A stretch of 12,948 nt of DNA from an uncultured Prevotellaceae bacterium (GTDB lineage: Bacteria; Bacteroidota; Bacteroidia; Bacteroidales; Muribaculaceae). This document shows positions 6,827 to 12,948 of this stretch, in pieces (position 1 is the first letter of the stretch; every line of letters starts with the position of its first letter). The notes under the pieces were generated by a model. That model saw nothing but the letters and a program-made list of their open reading frames with translations. It did not search any database and had not been told where the DNA came from. The DNA is taken from contig CAMGFF010000030.1 in NCBI GenBank assembly GCA_946055125.1, forward strand, positions 1-12,948, in the 5' to 3' direction. The position numbers and the translations under genes were made by a program.

Positions 6827-7411
6827 TTGGAAAAATTGACGACATTTGAGCTGCCATTGAAAGGCATGCCCTGTGGCACACAGCGATATGAGTACCACTT
6901 GGGAATGGATTTTTTCAGAGAAATGGAGAGTACCGATGTGCTGAGCGCGGCGGTTGACGCTACCGTCGACGTGAAGCGCAGCGGTGATATTTATGAGCTG
7001 TGTATCACAGTGAAGGGCGAGCTTGGAATCCCCTGCGACCGCTGCCTTGAGGAGATGTCGCACCCGGTGGACGATGAGTATCGCGTGAGTGTGAAATATG
7101 GCGAGGAGTACAGCGACGATGCCGACAATGTGATTGTTATCGCCGAGAGCAGCAACACCATGAATGTGGCGGGGCTGATTTTCGACACTATAATGCTCAC
7201 CATTCCAATAAAGCACGTGCACCCCGAGGGAGGCTGCGACGCCACGATGCAAGCCCGGCTTGAGGCTCACCGCGCCACGATAGCCGAGGAGGATGCCGGG
7301 GACCGGGAGGATGCCGATGAGGCTATGCCCGCTGCCGACGACGAGAACAACAACGATTTCCCCTGTGACCCCCGCTGGGAGGCACTAAGGAAACTAAAAG
7401 ATAACAATTAA
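6827..7411 (+). CDS. yceD: DUF177 / YceD-family 23S rRNA accumulation protein, TTG start
   Basis: A 194-residue cytoplasmic protein of the DUF177 family, whose Escherichia coli member YceD is needed for normal 23S rRNA levels and whose gene is typically followed by rpmF, as here (17-base gap). Visible features are an N-terminal strand block (FELPLKGMPCG, 7-17), the paired cysteines IPCDRCLEEM (68-77) preceding a long strand, IPIKHVHPEGGC (126-137), an acidic low-complexity stretch (about 154-177) and a C-terminal DPRWEALRKLK (181-191). The only start that keeps the N-terminal strand is TTG at 6827 (or TTG at 6836), because an in-frame stop lies at 6818. The first ATG, codon 14 at 6866, would delete the first strand. 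The strong promoter just upstream supports the TTG start. Confidence 0.85.
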   Translation: MEKLTTFELPLKGMPCGTQRYEYHLGMDFFREMESTDVLSAAVDATVDVKRSGDIYELCITVKGELGIPCDRCLEEMSHPVDDEYRVSVKYGEEYSDDADNVIVIAESSNTMNVAGLIFDTIMLTIPIKHVHPEGGCDATMQARLEAHRATIAEEDAGDREDADEAMPAADDENNNDFPCDPRWEALRKLKDNN

Positions 7412-7428
7412 AAAATTTACATAACAAG

Positions 7429-7614
7429 ATGGCACATCCTAAAAGAAAACAATCGAAGACAAGAACAGCCAAGAGAAGAACTCACGACAAGGCTGTAGCT
7501 CCTACACTTGCACTCTGCCCCAACTGCGGCGCATGGCATCTTTATCACACCGTCTGCCCTGAGTGTGGCTATTACAGAGGAAAAATTGCTATCGAGAAGG
7601 ACGCTGCCGTGTAA
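7429..7614 (+). CDS. rpmF: 50S ribosomal protein L32
   Basis: A 61-residue basic ribosomal protein of the large subunit. It begins MAHPKRKQSKTRTAKRRTHD, the usual basic arm that threads into rRNA, and carries a zinc ribbon with two CxxC pairs, CPNC (30-33) and CPEC (43-46), so this is the zinc-binding form of L32. It lies 17 bases after the DUF177 gene and is expected to share its promoter, the usual arrangement in many bacteria. A 174-base gap with an inverted repeat follows before fabH. Confidence 0.97.
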   Translation: MAHPKRKQSKTRTAKRRTHDKAVAPTLALCPNCGAWHLYHTVCPECGYYRGKIAIEKDAAV

Positions 7615-7651
7615 CCCACGAGGCGAACAACGATAGCCCCTTTTTCACTCC

Positions 7652-7686
7652 AAGCGAATGACAGGAGAAACCGAATAAGCGAATGA
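7652..7686 (+). repeat. Two direct copies of AAGCGAATGA
   Basis: AAGCGAATGA occurs at 7652-7661 and again at 7677-7686, 25 bases start to start. The second copy abuts the inverted repeat at 7687-7724. Function unknown; the spacing of about two and a half helix turns does not favour simple same-face binding. Confidence 0.5.
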
Positions 7687-7724
7687 TATCCTAAATAAAG
7701 CCAATAATGAGCTTATTTAGGATA
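7687..7724. repeat. 12-bp perfect inverted repeat between rpmF and fabH
   Basis: TATCCTAAATAA at 7687-7698 pairs exactly with TTATTTAGGATA at 7713-7724, with a 14-base loop whose ends can add a GC pair. It is followed by GATTTCCTTATTTG, which is T-rich but not a clean run. It may be a weak terminator for DUF177-rpmF, or an operator or leader structure for fabH, which starts 64 bases further on. I could not find a good TAnnTTTG promoter between it and fabH; TAGATTTC at 7723-7730 has one mismatch. Confidence 0.6.
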
Positions 7725-7788
7725 GATTTCCTTATTTGCTCAAATTCAAGGATTATTCAATACAACCAACGACTGATCGATAGAGATT

Positions 7789-8775
7789 ATGCTTAACGCA
7801 AAGATTACGGGCATTGCATCCTATGTGCCCGACTATGTGCTGACCAACGATGAGCTGTCGCGCATGGTCGACACCAACGACGAGTGGATAACCACCCGCG
7901 TGGGAATCAAAGAGCGCCGCATTCTCAAGGATGCAGAGCTTGGCTCGTCGTATATGGGCATTCAGGCAGTGAACAAGCTGCTCGAGGAGACCCACACGGC
8001 AGCCGCCGACGTGGATATGATAATCTGCGCCACCTCCAACCCCGACTACCGCTTCCCCTCCACCGCCTCGGTGATAGCCCATGGCTGCGGCACCGTGAAT
8101 GCCTATGGATATGACATTCAGGCAGCCTGCGCGGGCTTCATCGTGTCGCTCCAGGCCGCAGCGGCCTATGTGCGCAGCGGAATGTATAAGAAAGTGATTG
8201 TGGTGGCCGCCGAGAAGATGTCGAGCATGACCAACTACAAGGACCGCAGCACCTGCCCGCTCTTTGGCGACGCCGCTGCCGCAGTGCTTGTGGAGCCTAC
8301 AAAGGAGGAGAATGTGGGAATCATCGATGGCGTGTTCCATGTGGATGGCATAGGCCTGCCTCACCTGCTCATGAAAGCCGGTGGCTCGGCACGCCCGGCT
8401 TCGCACGAAACCGTCGACAACGATGAGCACTATGTGTACCAGGAGGGACGCGCCGTGTATAAGCATGCCGTGACCGACATGCTCACCTCCTCGCAGGACG
8501 TGATGAAGCGAAACAACCTCACCGTGGATGGTATCGACTGGTTTGTGCCGCACCAGGCCAACCTGCGTATCATCGAGGCCGTGGGCGACCGCCTCGGCAT
8601 CGATGCCGATAAAGTGCTCGTGAACATTGAGCACTATGGCAACACCAGCGCCGCCTCCATTCCATTGTGTCTCGACGAGTACAAGTCGAAGCTCAAGAAG
8701 GGCGACAAGATTGTGCTCACCGCCTTTGGCGCAGGTTTCACCTGGGGCGCAATGTATATCGTGTGGGGATTCTGA
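7789..8775 (+). CDS. fabH: Beta-ketoacyl-ACP synthase III
   Basis: A 328-residue thiolase-fold enzyme that condenses acetyl-CoA (or a branched acyl-CoA primer) with malonyl-ACP to start type II fatty-acid synthesis. The catalytic triad is visible: Cys114 in DIQAACAGF, His255 in VPHQANLRI and Asn285 in EHYGNTSAAS. The N-terminal ITGIASYVP and the C-terminal FGAGFTWGA are also typical. Start ATG at 7789 gives the normal length. Bacteroidales make branched-chain fatty acids, so isobutyryl- or methylbutyryl-CoA primers are plausible, but the specificity cannot be read here. plsX, often between rpmF and fabH elsewhere, is absent, with no remnant in the 174-base gap. A strong terminator follows. 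Confidence 0.97.
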   Translation: MLNAKITGIASYVPDYVLTNDELSRMVDTNDEWITTRVGIKERRILKDAELGSSYMGIQAVNKLLEETHTAAADVDMIICATSNPDYRFPSTASVIAHGCGTVNAYGYDIQAACAGFIVSLQAAAAYVRSGMYKKVIVVAAEKMSSMTNYKDRSTCPLFGDAAAAVLVEPTKEENVGIIDGVFHVDGIGLPHLLMKAGGSARPASHETVDNDEHYVYQEGRAVYKHAVTDMLTSSQDVMKRNNLTVDGIDWFVPHQANLRIIEAVGDRLGIDADKVLVNIEHYGNTSAASIPLCLDEYKSKLKKGDKIVLTAFGAGFTWGAMYIVWGF

Positions 8776-8791
8776 TTACACGACATAGTAT

Positions 8792-8849
8792 AATCTCACA
8801 TCTCCCGTGGCCACCACCCGGTGACCGCGAGGGGCGTGAGATTTTTTTT
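8792..8849 (+). terminator. Intrinsic terminator after fabH
   Basis: AATCTCAC at 8792-8799 pairs with GTGAGATT at 8836-8843. The interior folds further, notably GGCCACC against GGTGACC near the tip, and the stem runs directly into an uninterrupted T tract to 8849. It starts 17 bases after the fabH stop and separates fabH from era. Confidence 0.85.
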
Positions 8850-8858
8850 GATTATTTA

Positions 8859-8866
8859 TAATTTTG
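8859..8866 (+). promoter_or_regulatory. -7 promoter element for era
   Basis: TAATTTTG matches TAnnTTTG and ends only 8 bases before the era ATG at 8875, just after the fabH terminator. The predicted transcript would have a leader of a few bases at most. No -33 TTTG is present at 19-21 bases, where the terminator stem lies instead. Confidence 0.5.
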
Positions 8867-8874
8867 ATTCAGTA

Positions 8875-9759
8875 ATGCACAAGGCAGGATTTGTGAATAT
8901 TGTGGGAAATCCCAATGTGGGGAAATCAACCCTCATGAATGAGCTGGTGGGTGAGCGACTCTCGATTATCACCGCCAAGGCGCAGACCACACGCCACCGC
9001 ATCATGGGCATTGTGAACACCGACGACTACCAGATTGTGTTCTCCGACACTCCCGGTGTGCTCTCGCCAAAATACAAGTTGCAGGAGAGCATGCTCGAGT
9101 TCTCGCAGGAGGCCCTGGTGGATGCCGACGTTCTCCTCTATGTGACCGACGTGGTGGAGGACCCCACCAAAAACCGCGCTTTCCTCGACCGCGTGGCAGC
9201 CAGCAACAACTTCCCGGTGCTGCTGGTAATCAACAAGATTGACCTGCTCAAGGGCAACGACGACCTGGAGCGCATCATCGACCGCTGGAAGGAGATTCTG
9301 CCCAATGCCGAGGTGTTCCCCACATCGGCGCTGGCAAAATTCAACGTGCAGGGCATAATGAAGCGCATAGTGGAGCTGCTGCCCGAGTCGCCGCCATTCT
9401 TCGGGAAGGACGCGCTCACCGACAAGCCGGCTCGCTTCTTCGTGACCGAGATAATACGCGAGAAAATCCTCCTCGACTACGACAAGGAGGTGCCCTATGC
9501 CACCGAGGTGCTTGTGGAGAAATTCCACGAAACGGAGAACTCTATCCACATCATGGCTGTTATCTTTGTGGAGCGCGACAGCCAGAAGGGTATCATCATA
9601 GGCCGCGGCGGCGCCAAACTAAAGCGGGTGGGCATAGAGGCTCGAAAGGACATTGAGCTGTTCTTCGGCAAGAAGGTGATGCTTGAGCTCTTTGTGAAGG
9701 TGGAGAAGGACTGGCGCAACCGCGACAACAAGCTCCGGGCATTTGGATATAAGGAATAG
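8875..9759 (+). CDS. era: GTPase Era, 16S rRNA-binding ribosome assembly factor
   Basis: A 294-residue GTPase that binds near the 3' end of 16S rRNA and helps mature the 30S subunit. The G1 loop is GNPNVGKST (11-19), the switch II motif DTPG is at 58-61 and G4 NKID at 120-123. The C-terminal KH RNA-binding domain carries the GxxG-type loop IIGRGGAKLKRVG (241-253). The frame is open upstream to 8821, but those 18 codons run through the terminator and T tract, so MHKAGFVNIV at 8875 is the start and gives the usual family length. It precedes der, a second ribosome-assembly GTPase, by 153 bases. Confidence 0.97.
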   Translation: MHKAGFVNIVGNPNVGKSTLMNELVGERLSIITAKAQTTRHRIMGIVNTDDYQIVFSDTPGVLSPKYKLQESMLEFSQEALVDADVLLYVTDVVEDPTKNRAFLDRVAASNNFPVLLVINKIDLLKGNDDLERIIDRWKEILPNAEVFPTSALAKFNVQGIMKRIVELLPESPPFFGKDALTDKPARFFVTEIIREKILLDYDKEVPYATEVLVEKFHETENSIHIMAVIFVERDSQKGIIIGRGGAKLKRVGIEARKDIELFFGKKVMLELFVKVEKDWRNRDNKLRAFGYKE

Positions 9760-9773
9760 GGGAGAGGGGATTG

Positions 9774-9804
9774 CTAGTAATTCTAGAGAAACTAGAGATT
9801 ATAG
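9774..9804. repeat. Imperfect inverted repeat after era
   Basis: CTAGTAATTCTAG (9774-9786) can pair with CTAGAGATTATAG (9792-9804) to give about 12 base pairs with one bulged G on each side and a 5-base loop. No T run follows directly. A short AT-only stem with a T tract, AAAATT (9811-9816) and AATTTT (9827-9832) followed by more T to 9836, comes next. Together these may weakly terminate era transcripts. Confidence 0.4.
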
Positions 9805-9912
9805 GGGGTGAAAATTGAGAATTTAGAATTTTTTTTGAGATAGATTGCGTGAGAGAGCGCCGGGATTTATGCTTATTGCCAACCTCGCTTCTCCACCAAA
9901 ACAACTGGAATT

Positions 9913-11229
9913 ATGGGTAAATTAGTAGCCATTGTGGGACGGCCCAATGTGGGCAAGTCCACACTTTTCAATCGCCTGACGCAGACTCGCTCGGCCATCG
10001 TCGACGACACTTCGGGCACAACGCGCGACCGCCAGTATGGCAAGGTGGAGTGGTGCGGCAATGAGCTGTCGATAGTTGATACCGGCGGCTGGGTGGTTAA
10101 TTCCGACGACATCTTCGAGGAGGAAATCAACAAGCAGGTGTCGATAGCCATCGATGAGGCCGATGTGATTCTTTTCTTGGTGGACATTAAGAATGGTGTC
10201 ACCGACCTCGACGACCATGTGGCCGACATCTTGCGCCGCTGCAAGAAGCCCGTGATCCTGGTGGCCAATAAGGCCGACAACAATGAGGGCATTTATGCCT
10301 CGGCCGAGTTCTACTCGCTGGGCCTCGGCGACCCTTACTCTATCTCGGCAGTCAACGGCTCGGGCACCGGCGACCTCCTCGACGAGGTGGTGCGCCTCCT
10401 CCCCAAGACCGATGAGGAGAGTGAGCAGCTCGAGAATCTGCCGAAATTTGCTATCGTGGGAAGACCCAACAGCGGCAAGTCGTCGATTGTGAACGCCTTT
10501 ATCGGCGAGGAGCGCAACATAGTGACCAACATTGCCGGTACCACCCGCGACAGCATCTACACGCGCTACAACAAATTCGGCTTCGACTTCTACCTCGTCG
10601 ACACCGCCGGTATTCGCAAGAAAAACAAGGTGAATGAGGATATTGAGTTCTACTCGGTGCTGCGCAGCATCCGCGCCATCGAGAACGCCGACGTGTGCAT
10701 CCTCATGATCGACGCCACACGCGGCATCGAGACTCAGGATGCCAACATATTCTCGCTCATTCAGCGCAACAAGAAGGGACTGGTGGTGTGTGTTAACAAG
10801 TGGGACCTGGTGGAGAACAAGAGTCAGGAGGCCATCAAGACCTACGAGAACGCCATTCGCACCCGCTTCGCGCCATTCACCGACTTCCCCATTATCTTCG
10901 GCTCGGCACTCACAAAGCAGCGCATCCTCAAGGTGCTTGAGATGGCAGCCAAGGTGTACGACAACCGCCGGCGCACCGTGCCCACCTCGAAGCTCAACAA
11001 CGTGATGCAGGAGGCCATCGCCGCCTATCCACCGCCAGCCAACAAGGGAAAATATGTGAAAATCAAGTATATCACTATGCTGAAGGGTGCGGCAGTGCCC
11101 ACATTCATCTTCTTCTGCAACCTGCCGCAGTGGGTGAAGGAGCCCTACCGCCGCTACTTAGAGAACAAGATACGCGAGAACTGGGAGTTCTCGGGCACGC
11201 CTATCAACGTGTTCATGCGCGAGAAATAG
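9913..11229 (+). CDS. der: GTPase Der (EngA), tandem G-domain 50S assembly factor
   Basis: A 438-residue ribosome-associated GTPase required for 50S assembly, recognised by its two GTPase domains in tandem. The first has G1 GRPNVGKST (9-17), DTGG (56-59) and NKAD (119-122). The second has GRPNSGKSS (183-191), DTAG (230-233) and NKWD (295-298). The C-terminal part (from about residue 350) is the KH-like domain, including the basic stretch after NKGKYVKIKYITM. Length and order are normal. The ATG at 9913 is preceded by 153 bases without a convincing promoter, so transcription from era is possible. It ends at a strong bidirectional terminator. Confidence 0.98.
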   Translation: MGKLVAIVGRPNVGKSTLFNRLTQTRSAIVDDTSGTTRDRQYGKVEWCGNELSIVDTGGWVVNSDDIFEEEINKQVSIAIDEADVILFLVDIKNGVTDLDDHVADILRRCKKPVILVANKADNNEGIYASAEFYSLGLGDPYSISAVNGSGTGDLLDEVVRLLPKTDEESEQLENLPKFAIVGRPNSGKSSIVNAFIGEERNIVTNIAGTTRDSIYTRYNKFGFDFYLVDTAGIRKKNKVNEDIEFYSVLRSIRAIENADVCILMIDATRGIETQDANIFSLIQRNKKGLVVCVNKWDLVENKSQEAIKTYENAIRTRFAPFTDFPIIFGSALTKQRILKVLEMAAKVYDNRRRTVPTSKLNNVMQEAIAAYPPPANKGKYVKIKYITMLKGAAVPTFIFFCNLPQWVKEPYRRYLENKIRENWEFSGTPINVFMREK

Positions 11230-11311
11230 CGCCACCGGGGAGAGCGAGCGTGCCGCAATACTCTCCGCCCGAAGAAATATCCTTCTCAACCGGGCAGCAA
11301 TAGCCGAGAAA

Positions 11312-11360
11312 AAAAGCGCTGATTCTGAGCCACATGTTTCGGGGCAGAATCAGCGCTTTT
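11312..11360. terminator. Bidirectional intrinsic terminator between der and the ROK gene
   Basis: AAAAGCGCTGATTCTG (11312-11327) pairs perfectly over 16 bases with CAGAATCAGCGCTTTT (11345-11360) around a 17-base loop. On the plus strand the stem ends in four T. On the minus strand it ends in seven T, from the A run at 11309-11315. It can therefore end der transcripts and, even better, those coming from the ROK gene. Confidence 0.92.
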
Positions 11361-11366
11361 CTATGC

Positions 11367-11423
11367 AAGCATCCGAAATCGGCCGGGTGGGGTGCATAAT
11401 CGGTAAGCATACGAAATCGGCCG
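11367..11423 (+). repeat. Two direct 19-base repeats downstream of der
   Basis: AAGCATCCGAAATCGGCCG at 11367-11385 recurs as AAGCATACGAAATCGGCCG at 11405-11423, differing at one base, 38 bases start to start. The first copy contains a small palindrome, CCGAaaTCGG. They lie between two converging genes, not at a promoter. Confidence 0.7.
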
Positions 11424-11553
11424 CAAAATTTACTGAAAAGAACGATAAATCAAGATACCGGCTGTGTTTTTACCGGTTGAATGCCTTATTTTACGGAGAA
11501 AAGTAATAAAAATGCAGGAAATAGGTCGCAAATCGCCACAAAGGGTGCATGCG

Positions 11554-12771
11554 TCACATACTGCCGGTGATGTCGAAAACTCGTGAGCGGGCAAGCATGC
11601 ACGCGCCAATCATTCCGGCACGCTCGCGCAGAGCCGAGATTTTCACCACGGTATCCTTGTTGACCATATTGAGCGAGTGCTTCTTGATTGCAGTCTTGAT
11701 GGGCAAGATGAGGTAGTCGTCGACGACTGAAAGCACGCCTCCTATAATCACCATTTCGGGGTTGAACAGGTTCATGAGGCCGGCAATGTGCTTGCCAAGC
11801 TCATAGCCCAGCTCCTCGAGCAGCTCAATGCAGAGGGTGTCTTCGCGGTTGACGGCGTCGATAATCATTTCGAGGGTGATGTGCTCATTGCGCTCGATGG
11901 CTTCGGAGAGGATTGACTTCTCGCCGGCTTTCACGCGCTCTACCAGGTGTCGGTAGACGGCGCACCCCGAGGCCTCAGTTTCAAGGCAGCCTTTCTTGCC
12001 GCAATGGCATATAATTCCGTTGTCGAACACCGGAGTGTGGCCGAACTCGCCGGCAAATCCCGACATTCCCGAATAGATTGAGCCATTGATGATAATGCCA
12101 AGGCCGAGCCCCCAGCTCACGTTGATGAAAAGCACATTCTTCTTCTCGCTGATGCCGCCACGGAGATACTCGCCATAGGTCATTGCGCGGGTGTCGTTGT
12201 CGATGGTCACCAGGTAGCCCACTTTCTCGGTCATGAGCTGTGAGAGCGGCACCTCGCCAAAGTTGTACCAGCTGTAGCTGTAGCCCGACTCGGGGTTCAC
12301 GCGGCCCGACACATTCACGCAAATATTGAGGATTTTGCTCTTGTCGACGATGAGCGAGTCGATGAAAGAGCGGATTGTGTTGCACAGGTGGTCGAGGCCA
12401 GCTATGGTGTTCTCGAAGGCAAAGTCGGTGAACGACTGCTTCTCCACGAGCTCGCCATTGAAATTGATGAGGCCAATGTTGAGCGCATAGCGGCGAATAT
12501 CCACTCCAATGAAATAGCAGGCATCGGGGTTGAGGCCATAGAGGAGAGGGTGGCGGCCGCCGCTTGTCTCGAGCTTACCATAGGAGTTGACGAGCCCCGA
12601 CTGGCACAGGTCCTCCACCAGCTTGGTGACGGTGGGAATGCTGAGGTCGAGCACCTTGGCCAGCTCGGTGATGGTGGAGTTGCCATTGTAGATATAGAAA
12701 GTGATGATTCGCTTCTTGAGGAGTGAATTTTTGTTGCCCTTGGCAAGTTCATTAAGCAGTTCGGCCGTCAT
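11554..12771 (-). CDS. ROK-family transcriptional regulator (NagC/Mlc/XylR-like)
   Basis: A 405-residue sugar-responsive DNA-binding regulator. Residues about 18-65 form a winged helix-turn-helix (STITELAKVLDLSIPTVTKL at 32-51 holds the HTH). The rest is a ROK sugar-kinase-like domain: GRVNPESG (156-163), the sugar-site pair Asn192-Asp193 in DNDTRAM, and the zinc site with His245 and Cys255, Cys257 and Cys262 in GIICHCGKKGCLE (252-264). The N-terminal ATP-binding motif DxGGT of active ROK kinases is replaced by GVDIRRYALNIG (89-100), which fits a repressor without kinase activity. The ligand and target genes are not evident here; candidates would be the cut-off gene at the right edge and genes beyond. 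It has its own good promoter and a candidate operator in the spacer. Confidence 0.93.
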   Translation of the reverse strand: MTAELLNELAKGNKNSLLKKRIITFYIYNGNSTITELAKVLDLSIPTVTKLVEDLCQSGLVNSYGKLETSGGRHPLLYGLNPDACYFIGVDIRRYALNIGLINFNGELVEKQSFTDFAFENTIAGLDHLCNTIRSFIDSLIVDKSKILNICVNVSGRVNPESGYSYSWYNFGEVPLSQLMTEKVGYLVTIDNDTRAMTYGEYLRGGISEKKNVLFINVSWGLGLGIIINGSIYSGMSGFAGEFGHTPVFDNGIICHCGKKGCLETEASGCAVYRHLVERVKAGEKSILSEAIERNEHITLEMIIDAVNREDTLCIELLEELGYELGKHIAGLMNLFNPEMVIIGGVLSVVDDYLILPIKTAIKKHSLNMVNKDTVVKISALRERAGMIGACMLARSRVFDITGSM

Positions 12772-12823
12772 AGCTTGTAAATAATAATTAGGTGAAAATG
12801 ATATCGAAGTAGAGAAAACAAAG

Positions 12824-12855
12824 CAAATTTAGGAATTATCTCCGAGAAATGCAAA
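12824..12855 (-). promoter_or_regulatory. Bacteroidota promoter (TTTG-N20-TAAATTTG) for the ROK gene
   Basis: On the minus strand TTTG (12855-12852) is followed after exactly 20 bases by TAAATTTG (12831-12824), a full match to the Bacteroidota consensus, with about 45 bases of leader to the ATG at 12771. The spacer contains the small palindrome TCTCcGAGA (12839-12847). The upstream box is itself part of a second TAAATTTG (12859-12852), so a second start site is possible. Confidence 0.75.
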
Positions 12856-12893
12856 TTTATTTATTTGTTTTGGTGATTTATGGGGACAGTGGG

Positions 12894-12948
12894 TTAGCGG
12901 GCGATGAGGCACTGGTCGATGTTGCGGGTGGCGGGGGAGATGTTGATG
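12894..12948 (-). CDS. C-terminal tip of an unidentified protein (5' part outside window)
   Basis: The minus strand is open from the window edge to a TAA at 12894-12896 and encodes the last 17 residues INISPATRNIDQCLIAR. Codon choice (ATC, AAC, GCC, CGC, CTC) resembles the neighbouring genes, which is the main reason to call it. It is too short to identify. It would end about 40 bases before the ROK promoter on the same strand, so the ROK gene may also receive read-through from it. Confidence 0.4.
   Translation of the reverse strand, partial: INISPATRNIDQCLIAR

Larger units (their letters stand above)
11230..11553. other. 324-base intergenic region between converging der and ROK genes
   Basis: No gene is supported. 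It holds the bidirectional terminator at 11312-11360, a pair of 19-base direct repeats at 11367-11423, and a short ACCGG/CCGGT inverted repeat near 11457-11477. The remaining sequence up to the ROK stop is AT-rich without clear structure. Confidence 0.65.

Noticed and set aside
7615..7788. Possible deletion of plsX between rpmF and fabH
   Set aside because: No plsX remnant is visible, and as I recall rpmF directly followed by fabH is the usual Bacteroidales order, so this is not an anomaly.
7753..8634. 293-codon minus-strand frame opposite fabH
   Set aside because: Antisense to fabH with its complete catalytic triad; its His/Gly/Val-rich composition is that of a complementary-strand shadow.
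8821..8874. Upstream start for era at 8821
   Set aside because: It would translate the fabH terminator stem, the T tract and the -7 element; MHKAGFVNIVGNPNVG is the normal Era start.
1..12948. Mobile elements, CRISPR arrays, tRNA/rRNA genes, defence or toxin-antitoxin genes
   Set aside because: Looked for transposase or integrase motifs, regularly spaced repeats and tRNA-like clover folds on both strands and found none. The only spaced repeats are the short pairs at 7652-7686, 11367-11423 and 12823-12859.

Overview
The window reads as a core-genome segment of a Bacteroidota bacterium, most likely a gut Bacteroidales and possibly Muribaculaceae. Three things point there. Recognisable starts lack Shine-Dalgarno sites. 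Several genes are preceded by the Bacteroidota -7 promoter element TAnnTTTG, in two cases with a TTG/TTTG box exactly 20 bases upstream. The block YceD(DUF177)-rpmF-fabH-era-der has the order I recall from Bacteroidales, with no plsX. The family-level placement is inference; no rRNA or tRNA is present.

Layout. Positions 1-2805 (minus) hold an envelope group: a PlsC-like O-acyltransferase (GlsA-like), a GNAT-fold N-acyltransferase (GlsB-like), and a Wzi-type outer-membrane protein whose start lies inside the GlsB-like gene and whose 3' end is outside the window. Together the acyltransferases should make acylated glycine (or related amino-acid) lipids. A divergent gene at 2961-3809 (plus) encodes a protein with an NGPSL motif and a GADHSW motif, resembling the DUF115/GT42-like fold; its function is not assigned. 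Convergent to it, 6 bases away, is an exported beta-barrel-like protein of unknown function (3816-4853, minus), which lies just downstream of gltX (4922-6460, minus).

A 366-base intergenic region with divergent promoters separates gltX from the plus-strand block: DUF177/YceD (TTG start), rpmF, fabH, era and der, covering rRNA accumulation, ribosomal protein L32, fatty-acid initiation and two ribosome-assembly GTPases. A strong terminator lies between fabH and era, and a 16-bp bidirectional terminator follows der. The last complete gene is a ROK-family transcriptional regulator (11554-12771, minus) with a well-formed promoter; the 3' tip of one more minus-strand gene may be visible at the right edge.

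I see no CRISPR array, transposase, integrase, phage, toxin-antitoxin or defence gene, no tRNA or rRNA and no riboswitch I can recognise. This is an ordinary region, and I do not think it contains a new large system. The points worth a second look are small: the lipid-acyltransferase/Wzi overlap, the unassigned NGPSL protein, the TTG start of the DUF177 gene, and several unexplained hairpins and short repeats.
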